A stretch of DNA of 64,000 bases from Streptacidiphilus pinicola (GCF_003258295.1 NZ_QKYN01000008.1:124001-188000); one strand, 5' to 3'. Shown: positions 1 to 14,706, counted from the stretch's first letter. Notes: generated by a model not told the origin, from the letters alone. A program made the numbers and translations.

Positions 1-70
1 GGTACTCCGGGTCGCCGAGCCCCTGCACGAACGAGTCCCCGATGAAGCACACGCGTTTGTCTCCGCTCAT
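1..70 (-). CDS. SGNH/GDSL-type hydrolase, N-terminal fragment
   Basis: Only the first 23 codons lie in the window; the gene runs off the left edge on the minus strand. The start is the ATG at 68-70. The peptide reads M-S-G-D-K-R-V-C-F-I-G-D-S-F-V-Q-G-L-G-D, and GDSF followed by G is block I of the SGNH/GDSL esterase family, with Ser as the catalytic nucleophile. Blocks II to V are outside the window, so the substrate cannot be inferred. No convincing ribosome site is visible just upstream. The family call rests on one motif, although a characteristic one at the expected N-terminal position. Confidence 0.6.
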   Translation of the reverse strand, partial: MSGDKRVCFIGDSFVQGLGDPEY

Positions 71-254
71 CCGGCCACCCTAGGGCCGGGGCCCCAGGGA
101 TTGCGACGGGTATTCGACTCGGGTTAGCGTGTCCATGCCGTCAGTTGGCTCTCCCGGAGGACTGACGGTGCACAAGGTGAGTGATGCCGCGGGCGGCGCA
201 TGCCCCGAAACCCCCCGTGTGGGGCCAGCGCCGCCGGCGTGCGCTGCCGTGCCC

Positions 255-1799
255 TCAACCGCCGCTCGTGACCGGCTGGTCCTGCTGGGGTGCCGGCTGT
301 CGCGCGATGAAGTCCTTGTCGCGGATGAGTACGGCGGACAGCACGCCGCCGACCAGGGCGAGGATGCCGGTGATCACCAGCAACTCGTCGAGCGCGCCGG
401 TGAAGCCGGACCGGATCGCCGTCTGGAGCACGGGGCGCAGCGACGGCGGGACCGCGTTGCCGCCCGCGCCGACCTGGCCCTGGCGGACGGCGGCGAGGAT
501 CTGCGCCGTGTGCGGGGCCAGCGGCGTCGTGGCGAGGCTCTGGGTGAGCCGGTCGTGCAGGGAGTTCGCGAAGATCGAGCCGAGCGCGGCGATGCTGGTG
601 GCGAGGCCGATCTGACGGAACGTGGAGTTGATGCCGGAGGCCATACCCGCGCGTTCCGGCTCGACCACGCCGATGGCCGTGGAGGCCAGCGGCGGGTTGA
701 CGAAGCCCGCGCCGACGCCGGACACGATGAAGCCGGGGATCAGCGCCGTCCACGAGCTGTCCTTGTTCAGCCCCGCCATCATCAGCAGACCGACGCCCAC
801 GCCCAGCAGGCCCGGACCGATCAGCCAGCGGGCCGACACCCGCTCGCTCAGGCGTCCCGCCAGCGTGGCGGCGACCAGCATCGACCCGCTGGAGACCAGC
901 AGCCGGGTGCCGGTGGCCAGCGCCGAGTAGCCCAGCACGTCCTGCAGGTAGAGGACCAGGTAGAGCAGCATCGCGAAGAGCGAGCCGTTCATGGCGAACG
1001 CCGCGCAGAGGCCGCCGACGAAGGTCGGCTTGCGGAACAGGCGCAGGTCGAACATCGGGTCGGCGACCAGGCTCTCGGTGACCAGGAAGCCCACCAGCAG
1101 GACACCGCCGGCGACCAGCGCCGTGATCGCGCCGGCGTCGCCCCAACCGGACTCCCCGGCCCGGATCAGGCCGTAGATCAGCCCGACCAGCCCGAGGGTC
1201 AGCAGCACGAAGCCCGCCAGGTCCAGCCGCCCGGGGTGCTGCGCCCGGGACTCCTCCACCCGCCAGCGGGTGACGACCACGGCCGCGATGCCGACGGGCA
1301 CATTGACCAGGAAGATCCCGCGCCAGCTGATGCCCGTGGTGATCAGCCCGCCGAGAATCGGGCCCAGCGACACCGCCACGCCGGTGATCGCGCCCCAGAC
1401 GCCGAAAGCGACGCCCCGGTCACGCCCACGGAAGCTGTTCCCGAGCAGCGCCAGCGAGGTCGCGAACATGATCGCGCCGCCGACACCCTGGCCCGCCCGG
1501 GAGAGGATCAGCATCATCGGCGACTGCGCCAGGCCGCAGAGCAGCGATCCGGCGGTGAAGACGGCCAGCCCGATCAGGAAGAGACGTCGCCGCCCGTACC
1601 GGTCGGCCAGCACCCCGGAGGTCAGCAGGAAGGAGGCCAGGGCCAGGGCGTAGGCGTCGACGACCCACTGCACGTCGCTGAAGCTCGCGTGCAGGGAGCG
1701 CTGGATGTCCGGGAGCGCGACCACCACGATGGTCACGTCGAGCAGCAGCATGAACGTGCCGACGCACACCGCGATCAGCGTCCACCACTTGGTCGCCAC
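255..1799 (-). CDS. MFS transporter, DHA2 (EmrB/QacA) family
   Basis: Predicted proton-driven multidrug efflux protein of the inner membrane, 514 residues, the usual size for the 14-helix DHA2 family. Helix 1 carries the D1 signature (LDVTIVVVALPDIQ, Asp21), the helix 2-3 loop has the motif-A-like GVLADRYGRRR, and helix 5 has the glycine-rich antiporter motif C (GVAVSLGPILGG). An upstream in-frame TTG at 1862 would add 21 polar residues. I prefer the GTG at 1799 because AGGAGG sits about 8 nt before it and the hydrophobic part begins straight after. No regulator is adjacent, and the substrate cannot be told from sequence. Confidence 0.9.
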   Translation of the reverse strand: MATKWWTLIAVCVGTFMLLLDVTIVVVALPDIQRSLHASFSDVQWVVDAYALALASFLLTSGVLADRYGRRRLFLIGLAVFTAGSLLCGLAQSPMMLILSRAGQGVGGAIMFATSLALLGNSFRGRDRGVAFGVWGAITGVAVSLGPILGGLITTGISWRGIFLVNVPVGIAAVVVTRWRVEESRAQHPGRLDLAGFVLLTLGLVGLIYGLIRAGESGWGDAGAITALVAGGVLLVGFLVTESLVADPMFDLRLFRKPTFVGGLCAAFAMNGSLFAMLLYLVLYLQDVLGYSALATGTRLLVSSGSMLVAATLAGRLSERVSARWLIGPGLLGVGVGLLMMAGLNKDSSWTALIPGFIVSGVGAGFVNPPLASTAIGVVEPERAGMASGINSTFRQIGLATSIAALGSIFANSLHDRLTQSLATTPLAPHTAQILAAVRQGQVGAGGNAVPPSLRPVLQTAIRSGFTGALDELLVITGILALVGGVLSAVLIRDKDFIARQPAPQQDQPVTSGG

Positions 1800-1926
1800 G
1801 CGCGCCACCTCCTCGGTGCCGAGCCGCCTGTGGCCCTTCCACGAGTGATGCTCCGTCTTCAAGCCTCACCCGCGGAAGGTCCGGTGTCGCGTCGGCGTGC
1901 GGCCGGGCGCGACCGCAGGGAGCGCG

Positions 1927-7505
<5,579 letters not shown>

Positions 7506-7593
7506 GGGCCAAAACGATGCAGGATCGATGCGACAGGACGCCGCGGCGCGCGCTGGTGAGACTGCGGCCAGGAACGAGTGCGGGGAGGACGTC

Positions 7594-8598
7594 ATGTCCG
7601 GCCATGCTGTCCCGCAGCCCCCGGGCGCCCGCCGCGCCGAGGACTGGCCCGCGGAGGGCGGGACCGGGCTGCCGACCGGGGAGGTCGCGCGCAGGCTCGG
7701 GGTGTCGCCGGTGACGCTGCGCTCCTGGGAGCGCCGATACGGGATCGGACCGGAGCGCCGCGCGGAAGGACGGCACCGCCGCTGGACCGAGGCGGACATC
7801 GCCCGGCTGGAGGCGATGTGCCGGCTCACCGCCCGTGGACTCCCGCCCGGCGAGGCCGCGCGCGCCGTGGCGGCGGGCCGTCCCTTCGGGGCGCTCCTCC
7901 CGGCGGCGCCCGGCACCGGGCAGGAGACCGGGCCCGGAAGCGACGCGGCGGCGCGTCGACGTCACGCGCGCGGGCTGATCCGCGCGGCCGACCGGCTCGA
8001 CGCCCCGACCGTGGCCGAGCTGCTGGCGAGCGCGCTGGACCGCTGGGGTGTCGAGAGCGCCTGGACGGACGTGATCGCGCCCACGCTGCGGGCCACCGGC
8101 CGCCGTTGGGCCGCCCTGGGGGAGACCTACGTCGAGGTGGAGCACCTGCTGTCCTGGCACGTCTCGGCCGAGCTGCGCCATCGCGCCGCGGCCCTGCCGG
8201 GAGCCGGGCCGGTGGCGCTGCTGGCGGCGACGCCCGGCGAGGAGCACACTCTCGCTCTCGACGCGGTCGCGGCCGCGCTGGCCGAGCGGGGCGTGGCGTT
8301 CCGGATGCTCGGCGCGGCGGTGCCGCCGCTCGCGCTCGCGCAGAGCTGCCGCCGGCTGGGTCCCGCCGCCGTGCTGCTCTGGTCGCAGTCGCGCGACACC
8401 GCCGCGCCGCGGCTCGCCACCGACCTGCTGGAGCTGCTCGTCGGCGTCCCGGGCGCGCGCCACAGCCCGGCGCTGCTCCTCGGCGGTCCCGGCTGGCGCT
8501 TCGCGGGCACGCCCGGGGGAGCAACCGCCCCGCCCAGCCTGCGCGCCGCGGTGGAGCACATCGCCGCGGCGCGCGGCCTTCTCCCGGAGCCGCCCTGA
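7594..8598 (+). CDS. MerR-type regulator with cobalamin-binding domain (CarH/LitR-like)
   Basis: A 334-residue transcription factor with an N-terminal MerR winged helix (about 25-95, with EVARRLGVSPVTLRSWERRYG) and a C-terminal B12-binding module. The four-helix cap holds a Trp...Glu-His motif (W-x10-EH, in WAALGETYVEVEH). The Rossmann part has P-G-E-E-H, matching the E-x-H that supplies the lower axial His ligand in light-sensing CarH. CarH/LitR proteins normally have W-x9-EH, so the spacing is one residue longer here and light sensing is not assured. The ATG at 7594 has GGAGG 5 nt upstream and is preferred to the ATG at 7528. Confidence 0.82.
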   Translation: MSGHAVPQPPGARRAEDWPAEGGTGLPTGEVARRLGVSPVTLRSWERRYGIGPERRAEGRHRRWTEADIARLEAMCRLTARGLPPGEAARAVAAGRPFGALLPAAPGTGQETGPGSDAAARRRHARGLIRAADRLDAPTVAELLASALDRWGVESAWTDVIAPTLRATGRRWAALGETYVEVEHLLSWHVSAELRHRAAALPGAGPVALLAATPGEEHTLALDAVAAALAERGVAFRMLGAAVPPLALAQSCRRLGPAAVLLWSQSRDTAAPRLATDLLELLVGVPGARHSPALLLGGPGWRFAGTPGGATAPPSLRAAVEHIAAARGLLPEPP

Positions 8599-8615
8599 GG
8601 CTCGCCGACGTGGCG

Positions 8616-10415
8616 TCAGGTGGTGCCGACGCCGTCGCTGTAGCCGGTCATGTAGAAGGTGCCGAAGCCGTTCTGCACCGGATCGCCGGTGTTGTTGATG
8701 CAGTGCAGGATCCCGCCGCCGCCGGGCCCGTTCAGACACACCGTCATCAGGTCGGTGAAGACGACGCCGGGAGCGTCGGGCACCTCGTAGGCCCGGTCGG
8801 TGTCGATGCCGGCGCCCAGGTCGAAGAAGCAGTAGCTGCCCAGCCCCCAGGCCCTGTGGTCGGTGACCGTGTCGGCCACCTTGTAGGCCGCGTAGCCACG
8901 GGTGCCGCCGTGCGTCCAGGCGGACTGCGTCGGGACGTCGTAGGGGTGCTCGTTCTGGAAGAAGTAGGTGCGGCCGTGCTCGCCCTGCCAGAGCACCTCG
9001 TACTTCTGGTAGTGCTCGACGGCCAGGCCGTAGGCGGTGACCCGGTCGCCGTTGACGAGGAAGCCGGTGTCGGCGGGGTTGACCGACCAGCCGACCGAGC
9101 CGTCGTTGCCGTGGTCGGCGCGCCAGAGCCAGAGGTTGTCGCAGATCACGTCGTTGCTGTCGATCCGCACGCTGACGGCGGCACCGCCCGGCACCGCCCC
9201 GCCGATGCGGGCGTAGACGTCGAACAGCGCCGTCGGGTCGGCGGCGTGGCGTACCCGGCTGCGCCCGTGGCCGACCTGGAGCAGCACCGGCGAGCCGCTG
9301 GAGGCCGCCTCCAGCAGGACGCCGGCGACCGAGACGCCGCCCACGTCGTCCACCTCGACCAGCGCGTTGCCGTGCGTCGCCTGCAGCGTGGCCAGACCGA
9401 GGCCGAGGACCACGGTGCCGGGGCGCCGCACCCGGAGGGGCGCCGACAACGGGTACACGCCCGGGGTGAGCAGCAGGTGCCGGCCCTGCGCGAGGGCCCG
9501 GTTGATGGTCTCGGCGCTCTCGCCCGGGCGGGCGACGTGGAAGCGGGACAGCGGGACGGAGTGGCCGGCCGCCCGTCCCGAGGTCCAGGTCGGTCCGGCC
9601 GAGCCGGCGCGCAGAGCGGGCACGAAGACCTGGTACGAGCCGTCGGGGCCGGTGGTCAGGAACGGCTTCTCGCGCACCGTCGGGGTGCGGTCGACCACGG
9701 TCCAGGCGGGGTTGGGGAAGTGCTGGGCCGGGGCGCCCTGGGTGCCGACGAAGACCATGTTCCAGTTGGAGCCGGTCCAGCTGCCGAAGCTGTCGTTGCG
9801 GGAGAGCCACTGCTGCTGCGAGCCGGAGTCGACCTGGCCGTCGACCACGCTGTCCGCGAGGAAGCCACCGCTGGACCAGCGGTTGCCGGGCGGGCTGGGC
9901 CACAGCGTCATGTCGCCCTTGACGTGCGTCCGGCGCATCGGGCCCGCCTGGGCGACGGCCCAGCGCTCCAGGCCGTCCGGCGGGACGATGCACAGGTTCT
10001 CCGCGGCCCGCCAGAAGTTCTGCGTGCCGTTCCCGCCCAACCACTGGGCGTCCACCGTGACGTGACCGTTGATCACGACGTCGTCCGGCGAGGCGCCGAG
10101 CCCGAGCACGTGGGTGTAGAAGCCGACGTTGATGTCGACGGTGTAGGTCCCGGGCAGGAAGGCCAGCGCGTAGCGCTCGGCGCCGAACTGGTTGGACTGC
10201 TGGGTCCGGAAGACGGCGTCGACCTGGGCCTGGATCGCCGCGTCGCCCATGGAGGGGTCGAAGAGCAGCACGTTGGGGCCGAGATCGGGAGCAACGTCGT
10301 GGCCGCCGGACGCGGCGGTGGCCGACGCGGCGGGCAGTGCCCCCGCCAGCGGCAGCGCGGCGGCCAGGGCGAGCGAACGACTGAGGACGGTACGGCGGTT
10401 CGGGGCGGCGGGCAT
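8616..10415 (-). CDS. Secreted right-handed beta-helix protein (Tat signal)
   Basis: A 599-residue exported protein. The N-terminus carries a twin-arginine signal (NRRTVLSRS, then an Ala/Leu-rich core ending near ASATAAS). The mature part has short repeated strand-turn units with many Val/Gly/Asn, as in pectin-lyase-fold proteins, for example GRHLLLTPGVYPL and GTVVLGLGLATLQA. Relatives in Streptomyces are often labelled adenylyl cyclase, but I see no cyclase motif. A carbohydrate-active role is plausible: a perfect LacI-type operator lies about 50 bp upstream. The ATG at 10415 is preceded by GGGAG. The precise activity is unknown. Confidence 0.75.
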   Translation of the reverse strand: MPAAPNRRTVLSRSLALAAALPLAGALPAASATAASGGHDVAPDLGPNVLLFDPSMGDAAIQAQVDAVFRTQQSNQFGAERYALAFLPGTYTVDINVGFYTHVLGLGASPDDVVINGHVTVDAQWLGGNGTQNFWRAAENLCIVPPDGLERWAVAQAGPMRRTHVKGDMTLWPSPPGNRWSSGGFLADSVVDGQVDSGSQQQWLSRNDSFGSWTGSNWNMVFVGTQGAPAQHFPNPAWTVVDRTPTVREKPFLTTGPDGSYQVFVPALRAGSAGPTWTSGRAAGHSVPLSRFHVARPGESAETINRALAQGRHLLLTPGVYPLSAPLRVRRPGTVVLGLGLATLQATHGNALVEVDDVGGVSVAGVLLEAASSGSPVLLQVGHGRSRVRHAADPTALFDVYARIGGAVPGGAAVSVRIDSNDVICDNLWLWRADHGNDGSVGWSVNPADTGFLVNGDRVTAYGLAVEHYQKYEVLWQGEHGRTYFFQNEHPYDVPTQSAWTHGGTRGYAAYKVADTVTDHRAWGLGSYCFFDLGAGIDTDRAYEVPDAPGVVFTDLMTVCLNGPGGGGILHCINNTGDPVQNGFGTFYMTGYSDGVGTT

Positions 10416-10464
10416 GGCTCTCCCAGAGGTGGCGGGTGAGGTGGCACCTTGCGGTCGGAGCTCA

Positions 10465-10476
10465 GAGAGCGCTCTC
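10465..10476. promoter_or_regulatory. LacI-family-type operator
   Basis: GAGAGCGCTCTC is a perfect 12-bp palindrome with the central GCGC typical of LacI/GalR-family sites in Streptomyces (compare the CebR-type GGGAGCGCTCCC). It lies 50 bp upstream of the secreted beta-helix gene that starts at 10415. Carbon-source control of that gene is inferred. No LacI regulator is encoded in the window. Confidence 0.55.
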
Positions 10477-10583
10477 GCGTGGGAGTGAAGCACTGTCAGC
10501 GACCTTGCGTCAATGGAATGGAGGCAAGCCGCTGCGCCGGCTCGTCCGCGTGTTCAACTCCTGGAGGCAACGGCCCCGGTCGT

Positions 10584-11399
10584 TCAGCCGCGCGGCGGCC
10601 GGGGGAGGAAGCCGCTGGTGCGGGCCCGGTAGGCGGCGTAGCCCGGGCGGTCGGCCAGGTGACGCTCCAGCAGGGCCTTGCCGCTGCCCGCGGTCAGCAG
10701 GAAGGTCATGACCAGCGGGGCGACCAGCGTGGCGGCGGCGACGGGCAGGCTGGTGCAGGCCAGCAGGTACAGGCCCCACCAGACGAGGAAGTCGCCGAAG
10801 TAGTTGGGATGGCGCGTCCAGGCCCACAGGCCCCGGTCCATGATCGCCCCCCGGTTGGCCGGGTCGGCCTTGAACACGCGCAGCTGCCGGTCGCCGACCG
10901 CCTCGAAGCCGAACCCCGCCGCCCAGACCAACGCGCCCGCGACCGCGAGCGGACCGATCGCGCGCGGCGCGTAGCAGGCGGCCTGGACCGGCAGGGAGAC
11001 CAGCCAGACCAGGCCGGCCTGCAGCAGGTAGACCATCCGCAGCGCGTACCCGTCCCGGCGGCCGCGACCTGGCCCGGCCTTGGCCAGCAGCCGCTCGTAG
11101 CGCGGGTCCTCGCCGCGGCCGCGGCCGCGCCAGGCGATGTGCACGGAGAGCCGCAGCCCCCACACCACCGTCAGCGCGGTGACGAGCGCGCGCCGTCCCG
11201 GGTCACCGTGCGCCTCCGAGCCCGCCAGGGCGCAGGAGGCCACTGCGACGGCCGCGAACGCGAGCCCCCAGGCGCTGTCCACGATCCGGTGCACGCCCTT
11301 GACCAGCGCCAGCGCGAACGTCGCCAGCATCACGGCCAGCGCGGCTCCCGCCGCCACGCCCAGGTTGACCGCGAACGCCGCCCACGGGAAGCCGCTCAT
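10584..11399 (-). CDS. DUF1295 membrane protein (steroid 5-alpha-reductase-like)
   Basis: A 271-residue polytopic membrane protein, last gene of the four-gene oxidoreductase operon. The C-terminal half has the ICMT/DUF1295 features DRGLWAWTRHPNYFGDFLVWWG and, near the end, the acidic/basic helix before RPGYAAYRARTSGFLP. Families with this fold are membrane reductases or methyltransferases acting on lipids. Its start ATG overlaps the stop of the CFA-synthase-like gene by 4 nt (ATGA), so the two are translationally coupled. The mycobacterial counterpart in the sigK locus is Rv0446c, by recall of gene order. The activity is not established. Confidence 0.85.
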   Translation of the reverse strand: MSGFPWAAFAVNLGVAAGAALAVMLATFALALVKGVHRIVDSAWGLAFAAVAVASCALAGSEAHGDPGRRALVTALTVVWGLRLSVHIAWRGRGRGEDPRYERLLAKAGPGRGRRDGYALRMVYLLQAGLVWLVSLPVQAACYAPRAIGPLAVAGALVWAAGFGFEAVGDRQLRVFKADPANRGAIMDRGLWAWTRHPNYFGDFLVWWGLYLLACTSLPVAAATLVAPLVMTFLLTAGSGKALLERHLADRPGYAAYRARTSGFLPRPPRG

Positions 11400-12667
11400 G
11401 CCCGGCCCTCCCGGGTCAGCAGGATCTGCCGCACGTCCAGGTAGCCGGAGCGGAAGCCGGCCTCGGAGTAGGCGAGGTAGAGCGTCCACATCCGGCGGAA
11501 CGCCTCGTCGAAGCCCAGCTCGGCCACCTGCGCGGCGTGTCCGGTGAACCGCTCGCGCCACAGGCGCAGCGTCTCGGCGTAGTGCGGCCCGAACCCGTCG
11601 GTCCCGCTCACGCGCAGCCGTGTGTGGGCGCGGGTGGCCTGGTCGATGGCCTCGTTGGAGGGCAGCATGCCGCCGGGGAAGATGTACTTGTGGATCCAGG
11701 TGTAGGTGCGCCGGGTGGCCAGCAGCCGGTCGTGCGGCATCGTGATCGCCTGCAGGGCCGCCCGGCCGCCGGGCGCCAGCATCGCGTCCAGCGTGCGGAA
11801 GTAGGCGGGCCAGTACCCGACGCCGACGGCCTCGATCATCTCCACGCTGACCACCGCGTCGAAGCGGCCGTCCCGCACCGGGTCGAGGCGCCGGTAGTCC
11901 TGCAGCCGTAGCTCCACGGCGTCCGCGAAGCCCGCCGCGCGCACGCGCTCGCGGGCCAGGTCGTACTGCTCCTGGGAGAGCGTCAGCGACAGCACGGTCG
12001 CACCGCGTCGGGCCGCGCGGACGCACAACTCGCCCCAGCCGGTGCCGATCTCCAGCAACCGGCTGCCGGGGCCGACCCCGGCCAGGTCCAGCAGCCGGTC
12101 GATCTTGGCGTGCTGCGCCTGTTCCAACTGCTCCCAGCGGGCCGGCAGCTGCGCGAAGACGGCGCTGGAGTAGGTGAGCGAGTCGTCGAGGAACAGCCGG
12201 AACAGTGCGTTGGACAGGTCGTAGTGGGCCCGGATGTTGGACCGGGAGGCTGCCTCGCTGTTGGCCCCGGCCGGCTGCCGGAGCTCCCACAGCCGGCGCA
12301 GCCGCTGGAGGGCGGGCGGGACCAGGGTGGTCAGCTGCTCGGCCATCACGGTCAGCGCGCCCGGCAGGTCGGGGGCGTCCCACTCGCCGGCCTGGTAGGA
12401 CTCGCCGAAGCCGATCAGCCCGTCCTCGGCCAGCCGGGCGGTGAACGCGTCGGGGTCGTGCACCACCAGCAGCGGGCCGCCGCGCCCGAGGACCCGCTCG
12501 CCCATCAGCACCCGCAGCGGCAGACGGTCCAGCGCGCGGGTGATGACGGCGCGGGCGACGGCCGTCCGCGGCGGGCAACTGACCGGGACGCGCACGACGT
12601 CGGCCCAACGTTGCGGGTCGAGCCGCTCCCGCAGCAGCGGGGTCGGCGGGGTCTGCTGCAGAGTCAC
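11396..12667 (-). CDS. Cyclopropane-fatty-acyl-phospholipid synthase family methyltransferase
   Basis: A 423-residue SAM-dependent enzyme that modifies unsaturated acyl chains of phospholipids (cyclopropanation or methylation). The C-terminal catalytic domain has the SAM loop LEIGTGWGELC, then VVSVEMIEAVG and the family stretch TYTWIHKYIFPGGMLPS. The N-terminal lipid-binding domain is also present. It resembles UfaA1 (Rv0447c) of the mycobacterial sigK locus. The GTG start at 12667 overlaps the stop of DUF1365 by 4 nt (GTGA), with AGGAGG 7 nt before it. Which modified acyl chain it makes cannot be read from the sequence. Confidence 0.9.
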   Translation of the reverse strand: MTLQQTPPTPLLRERLDPQRWADVVRVPVSCPPRTAVARAVITRALDRLPLRVLMGERVLGRGGPLLVVHDPDAFTARLAEDGLIGFGESYQAGEWDAPDLPGALTVMAEQLTTLVPPALQRLRRLWELRQPAGANSEAASRSNIRAHYDLSNALFRLFLDDSLTYSSAVFAQLPARWEQLEQAQHAKIDRLLDLAGVGPGSRLLEIGTGWGELCVRAARRGATVLSLTLSQEQYDLARERVRAAGFADAVELRLQDYRRLDPVRDGRFDAVVSVEMIEAVGVGYWPAYFRTLDAMLAPGGRAALQAITMPHDRLLATRRTYTWIHKYIFPGGMLPSNEAIDQATRAHTRLRVSGTDGFGPHYAETLRLWRERFTGHAAQVAELGFDEAFRRMWTLYLAYSEAGFRSGYLDVRQILLTREGRA

Positions 12668-13401
12668 TTCATGCCCTCCTGGGGCTGGTGGCGGGGACGC
12701 GGCACGACGGGCAGTCCCCGCAGGCGGAGGCGGACACCGTGGAAGCGGATGGCGAGCGACCCCGCAAGCGGGGCGAGCGGGTGGCGCAGCGCCGCCGCGG
12801 CGAGGGCCCGGGGGGTGAGTGGTCGGGCCGTTCCCTTGACTGTGGCGGTGAAGGCCCGGGAGCCGTCGAGGTCGAGCCGCACGGTCAGGTCGAGCCGCTC
12901 GTCCGGCACCGGCAGCCGCATCCGGTAGCGGCCGGAGACGGGCAGGAACGGGGAGACGTGGAAGGCCTTGTCGGCGGTCGCGCCCCGGGCGGCCTCCGGG
13001 CCCAGCAGGTAGGCGTGGCGGTCGCCGTAGGTGTTGTGCACCTCCGCGACCACGTGGCCCAGCGAGCCGTCCGCGTCGTGGCACCAGTAGACGGTCAGCG
13101 GATTGAAGACGTAGCCGAGCACCCGGGCCTGGGTGAGCATCAGCACCCGCCCGGTCGGTGCCGCGGCGTCCTGCCCGGCGAGAAAGCGGTCCAGCGCGGC
13201 ACGGATCGTCGGACCCCGTCCGTCGTAGTGGTCGCGGGCGCGGAAGCCCCCGAGCGGGCGCAGCAGGCGGGGCAGGCGCGGCAGAGCGTCGAGGTCGACG
13301 AGCCAGTAGTAGGTGCGGTGGTCCAGCGCGTACCGCTGCCGGGCGGTGCGGACGTGCCGCACGCGGCTGTCGTACAGCCAGGCCGGGGACGTGGCGCTCA
13401 C
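12664..13401 (-). CDS. DUF1365 family protein
   Basis: A 245-residue cytoplasmic protein of the DUF1365 family, nearly always found between an FAD amine-oxidase-like gene and a CFA-type methyltransferase, as here. Conserved stretches are YALDHRTYYWLVDLD, GYVFNPLTVYWCH and KAFHVSPFLPVSG. Its function is unknown. The context implies a helper in modifying membrane acyl chains under oxidative stress. The GTG start at 13401 overlaps the preceding stop by 4 nt. The counterpart in the mycobacterial sigK locus is Rv0448c. Confidence 0.9.
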   Translation of the reverse strand: MSATSPAWLYDSRVRHVRTARQRYALDHRTYYWLVDLDALPRLPRLLRPLGGFRARDHYDGRGPTIRAALDRFLAGQDAAAPTGRVLMLTQARVLGYVFNPLTVYWCHDADGSLGHVVAEVHNTYGDRHAYLLGPEAARGATADKAFHVSPFLPVSGRYRMRLPVPDERLDLTVRLDLDGSRAFTATVKGTARPLTPRALAAAALRHPLAPLAGSLAIRFHGVRLRLRGLPVVPRPRHQPQEGMK

Positions 13402-14666
13402 CAGACCACCCCCAGGGCCGCCGCGGCCGCGACCCCGGAGCGGCAGCCGTCCTCGTGGAAGCCCCAGCCCTGCCAGGCGCCCGCGAACGCGCAGACGGAC
13501 GTGTTCAGTTCGGGCAGCCGTGCCTGCGCGGCGACAGACTCGTGCGTGGAGACGGGGTGTTCGTACTCCATGCGGTCCAGCACCGTGGCCGGGTCCACCA
13601 GCGCGTCGCCGTTCAGCGTCACCAGGTAGCGGTCGGGGGTGTCCAGACGCTGCAGCCGGTTCAGGTCGTAGGTGACCTGGACCGCGCCGGCGTCCGCGTC
13701 GCAGGAGGGCAGCAGGTGGTTCCACGACGCCCGCGCGGCCCGGCTGCGCGGCAGTACGGCGGTGTCGCCGTGCAGCAGCGCGGGATTGCGGGAGGAGCGG
13801 AAGGCCCCCAGCACCTCCCGCTCGGCGGGAGTCGGCTCGTCCAGCACGGCGAGCGCCTGGTGCGGATGCAGGGCCAGCACGACGGCGCGGAACGAGCCGA
13901 CCGCGCCGCGCGCGTCCTGGACCTCGGCGCCGTTCGCGTGGCGCACGACCCGGGTGACCGGCGTGCCCGGGCGGACCCGGTGCAGCTGCTTGGCGACGCG
14001 GCGCACGTACTCCTGCGAACCGCCGGTGACGGTGCGCCAGGTCGGCGAGCCGGTGACGGCGAGCATGCCGTGGTGGTCCAGGAAACGGAACAGGTGGCGC
14101 GCCGGGTAGGCCAGGGCCACCTCGCCCGGACAGGACCACACCGCGGAGACCACGGGCGTGAGGAAGTGGCCGACGAAGTACGACGAGAAGCCCTCGCGGA
14201 GCGCGAACTCGCCGACCGTCGGATCCGTGGGACCGGGGGGCGTCGCCAGCAGCCGCCGGGCCCGGCGGTGGAACGCCGGGACCTCCGTCAGCATGCGCAG
14301 GTACCGCCGGTCGCCGGCCCGGCGCGGCTGGGCGAACAGGCCGCGCGGCCCCCTGGCTCCCGCGTACTCCAGGCCGCAGCCCTCGCACCGCACCGACATG
14401 CTCATCTCCGACTCCTGCGTGGCCACCCCGAGCTCGGAGAAGAGCCGCAGCAGGTTCGGGTAGGTGCGCCGGTTGTGCACGATGAACCCGGTGTCCACGC
14501 ACTGCGGCACGCCGCGGGTGTCGACGAGGTCGTGGGTGTGCGCGTGCCCGCCGAGGCGGTCGTCCGCCTCGAACAGCGTGACGTCGTACCGCCGCCGCAG
14601 CACGTGCGCGGCGGTCAGCCCCGCGACGCCACTGCCCACCACCGCGACCTGTTCCCGTCGTCCCAC
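13398..14666 (-). CDS. FAD-dependent amine-oxidase-like oxidoreductase
   Basis: A 422-residue flavoprotein and first gene of the operon. The N-terminal dinucleotide fold is clear: VAVVGSGVAGLTAAHVL followed by the glutamate LFEADDRLGGHAHT at the end of strand 2. Further family elements are VDTGFIVHNRRTYPNL and the C-terminal FAD segment FAGAWQGWGFHEDG. It belongs to the Rv0449c type of NAD(P)/FAD proteins that accompany DUF1365 and CFA-like genes. The GTG start at 14666 follows GGAGGGG. A SigK-like promoter is about 40 nt upstream. The substrate is unknown; a lipid-linked oxidation is inferred. Confidence 0.9.
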   Translation of the reverse strand: MGRREQVAVVGSGVAGLTAAHVLRRRYDVTLFEADDRLGGHAHTHDLVDTRGVPQCVDTGFIVHNRRTYPNLLRLFSELGVATQESEMSMSVRCEGCGLEYAGARGPRGLFAQPRRAGDRRYLRMLTEVPAFHRRARRLLATPPGPTDPTVGEFALREGFSSYFVGHFLTPVVSAVWSCPGEVALAYPARHLFRFLDHHGMLAVTGSPTWRTVTGGSQEYVRRVAKQLHRVRPGTPVTRVVRHANGAEVQDARGAVGSFRAVVLALHPHQALAVLDEPTPAEREVLGAFRSSRNPALLHGDTAVLPRSRAARASWNHLLPSCDADAGAVQVTYDLNRLQRLDTPDRYLVTLNGDALVDPATVLDRMEYEHPVSTHESVAAQARLPELNTSVCAFAGAWQGWGFHEDGCRSGVAAAAALGVVW

Positions 14667-14706
14667 CGCGACCCCTCCGCCTCTCGTCGACTCATCCGCA
14701 CCGGGT

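Noticed and set aside
109-118. A CGAATA block upstream of the SGNH hydrolase resembling the SigK-like -10
   Set aside because: It reads TCGAAT and not CCGAAT, and no CC(A/G)TCC block is found 15 nt further upstream, so I do not count it as a third promoter.
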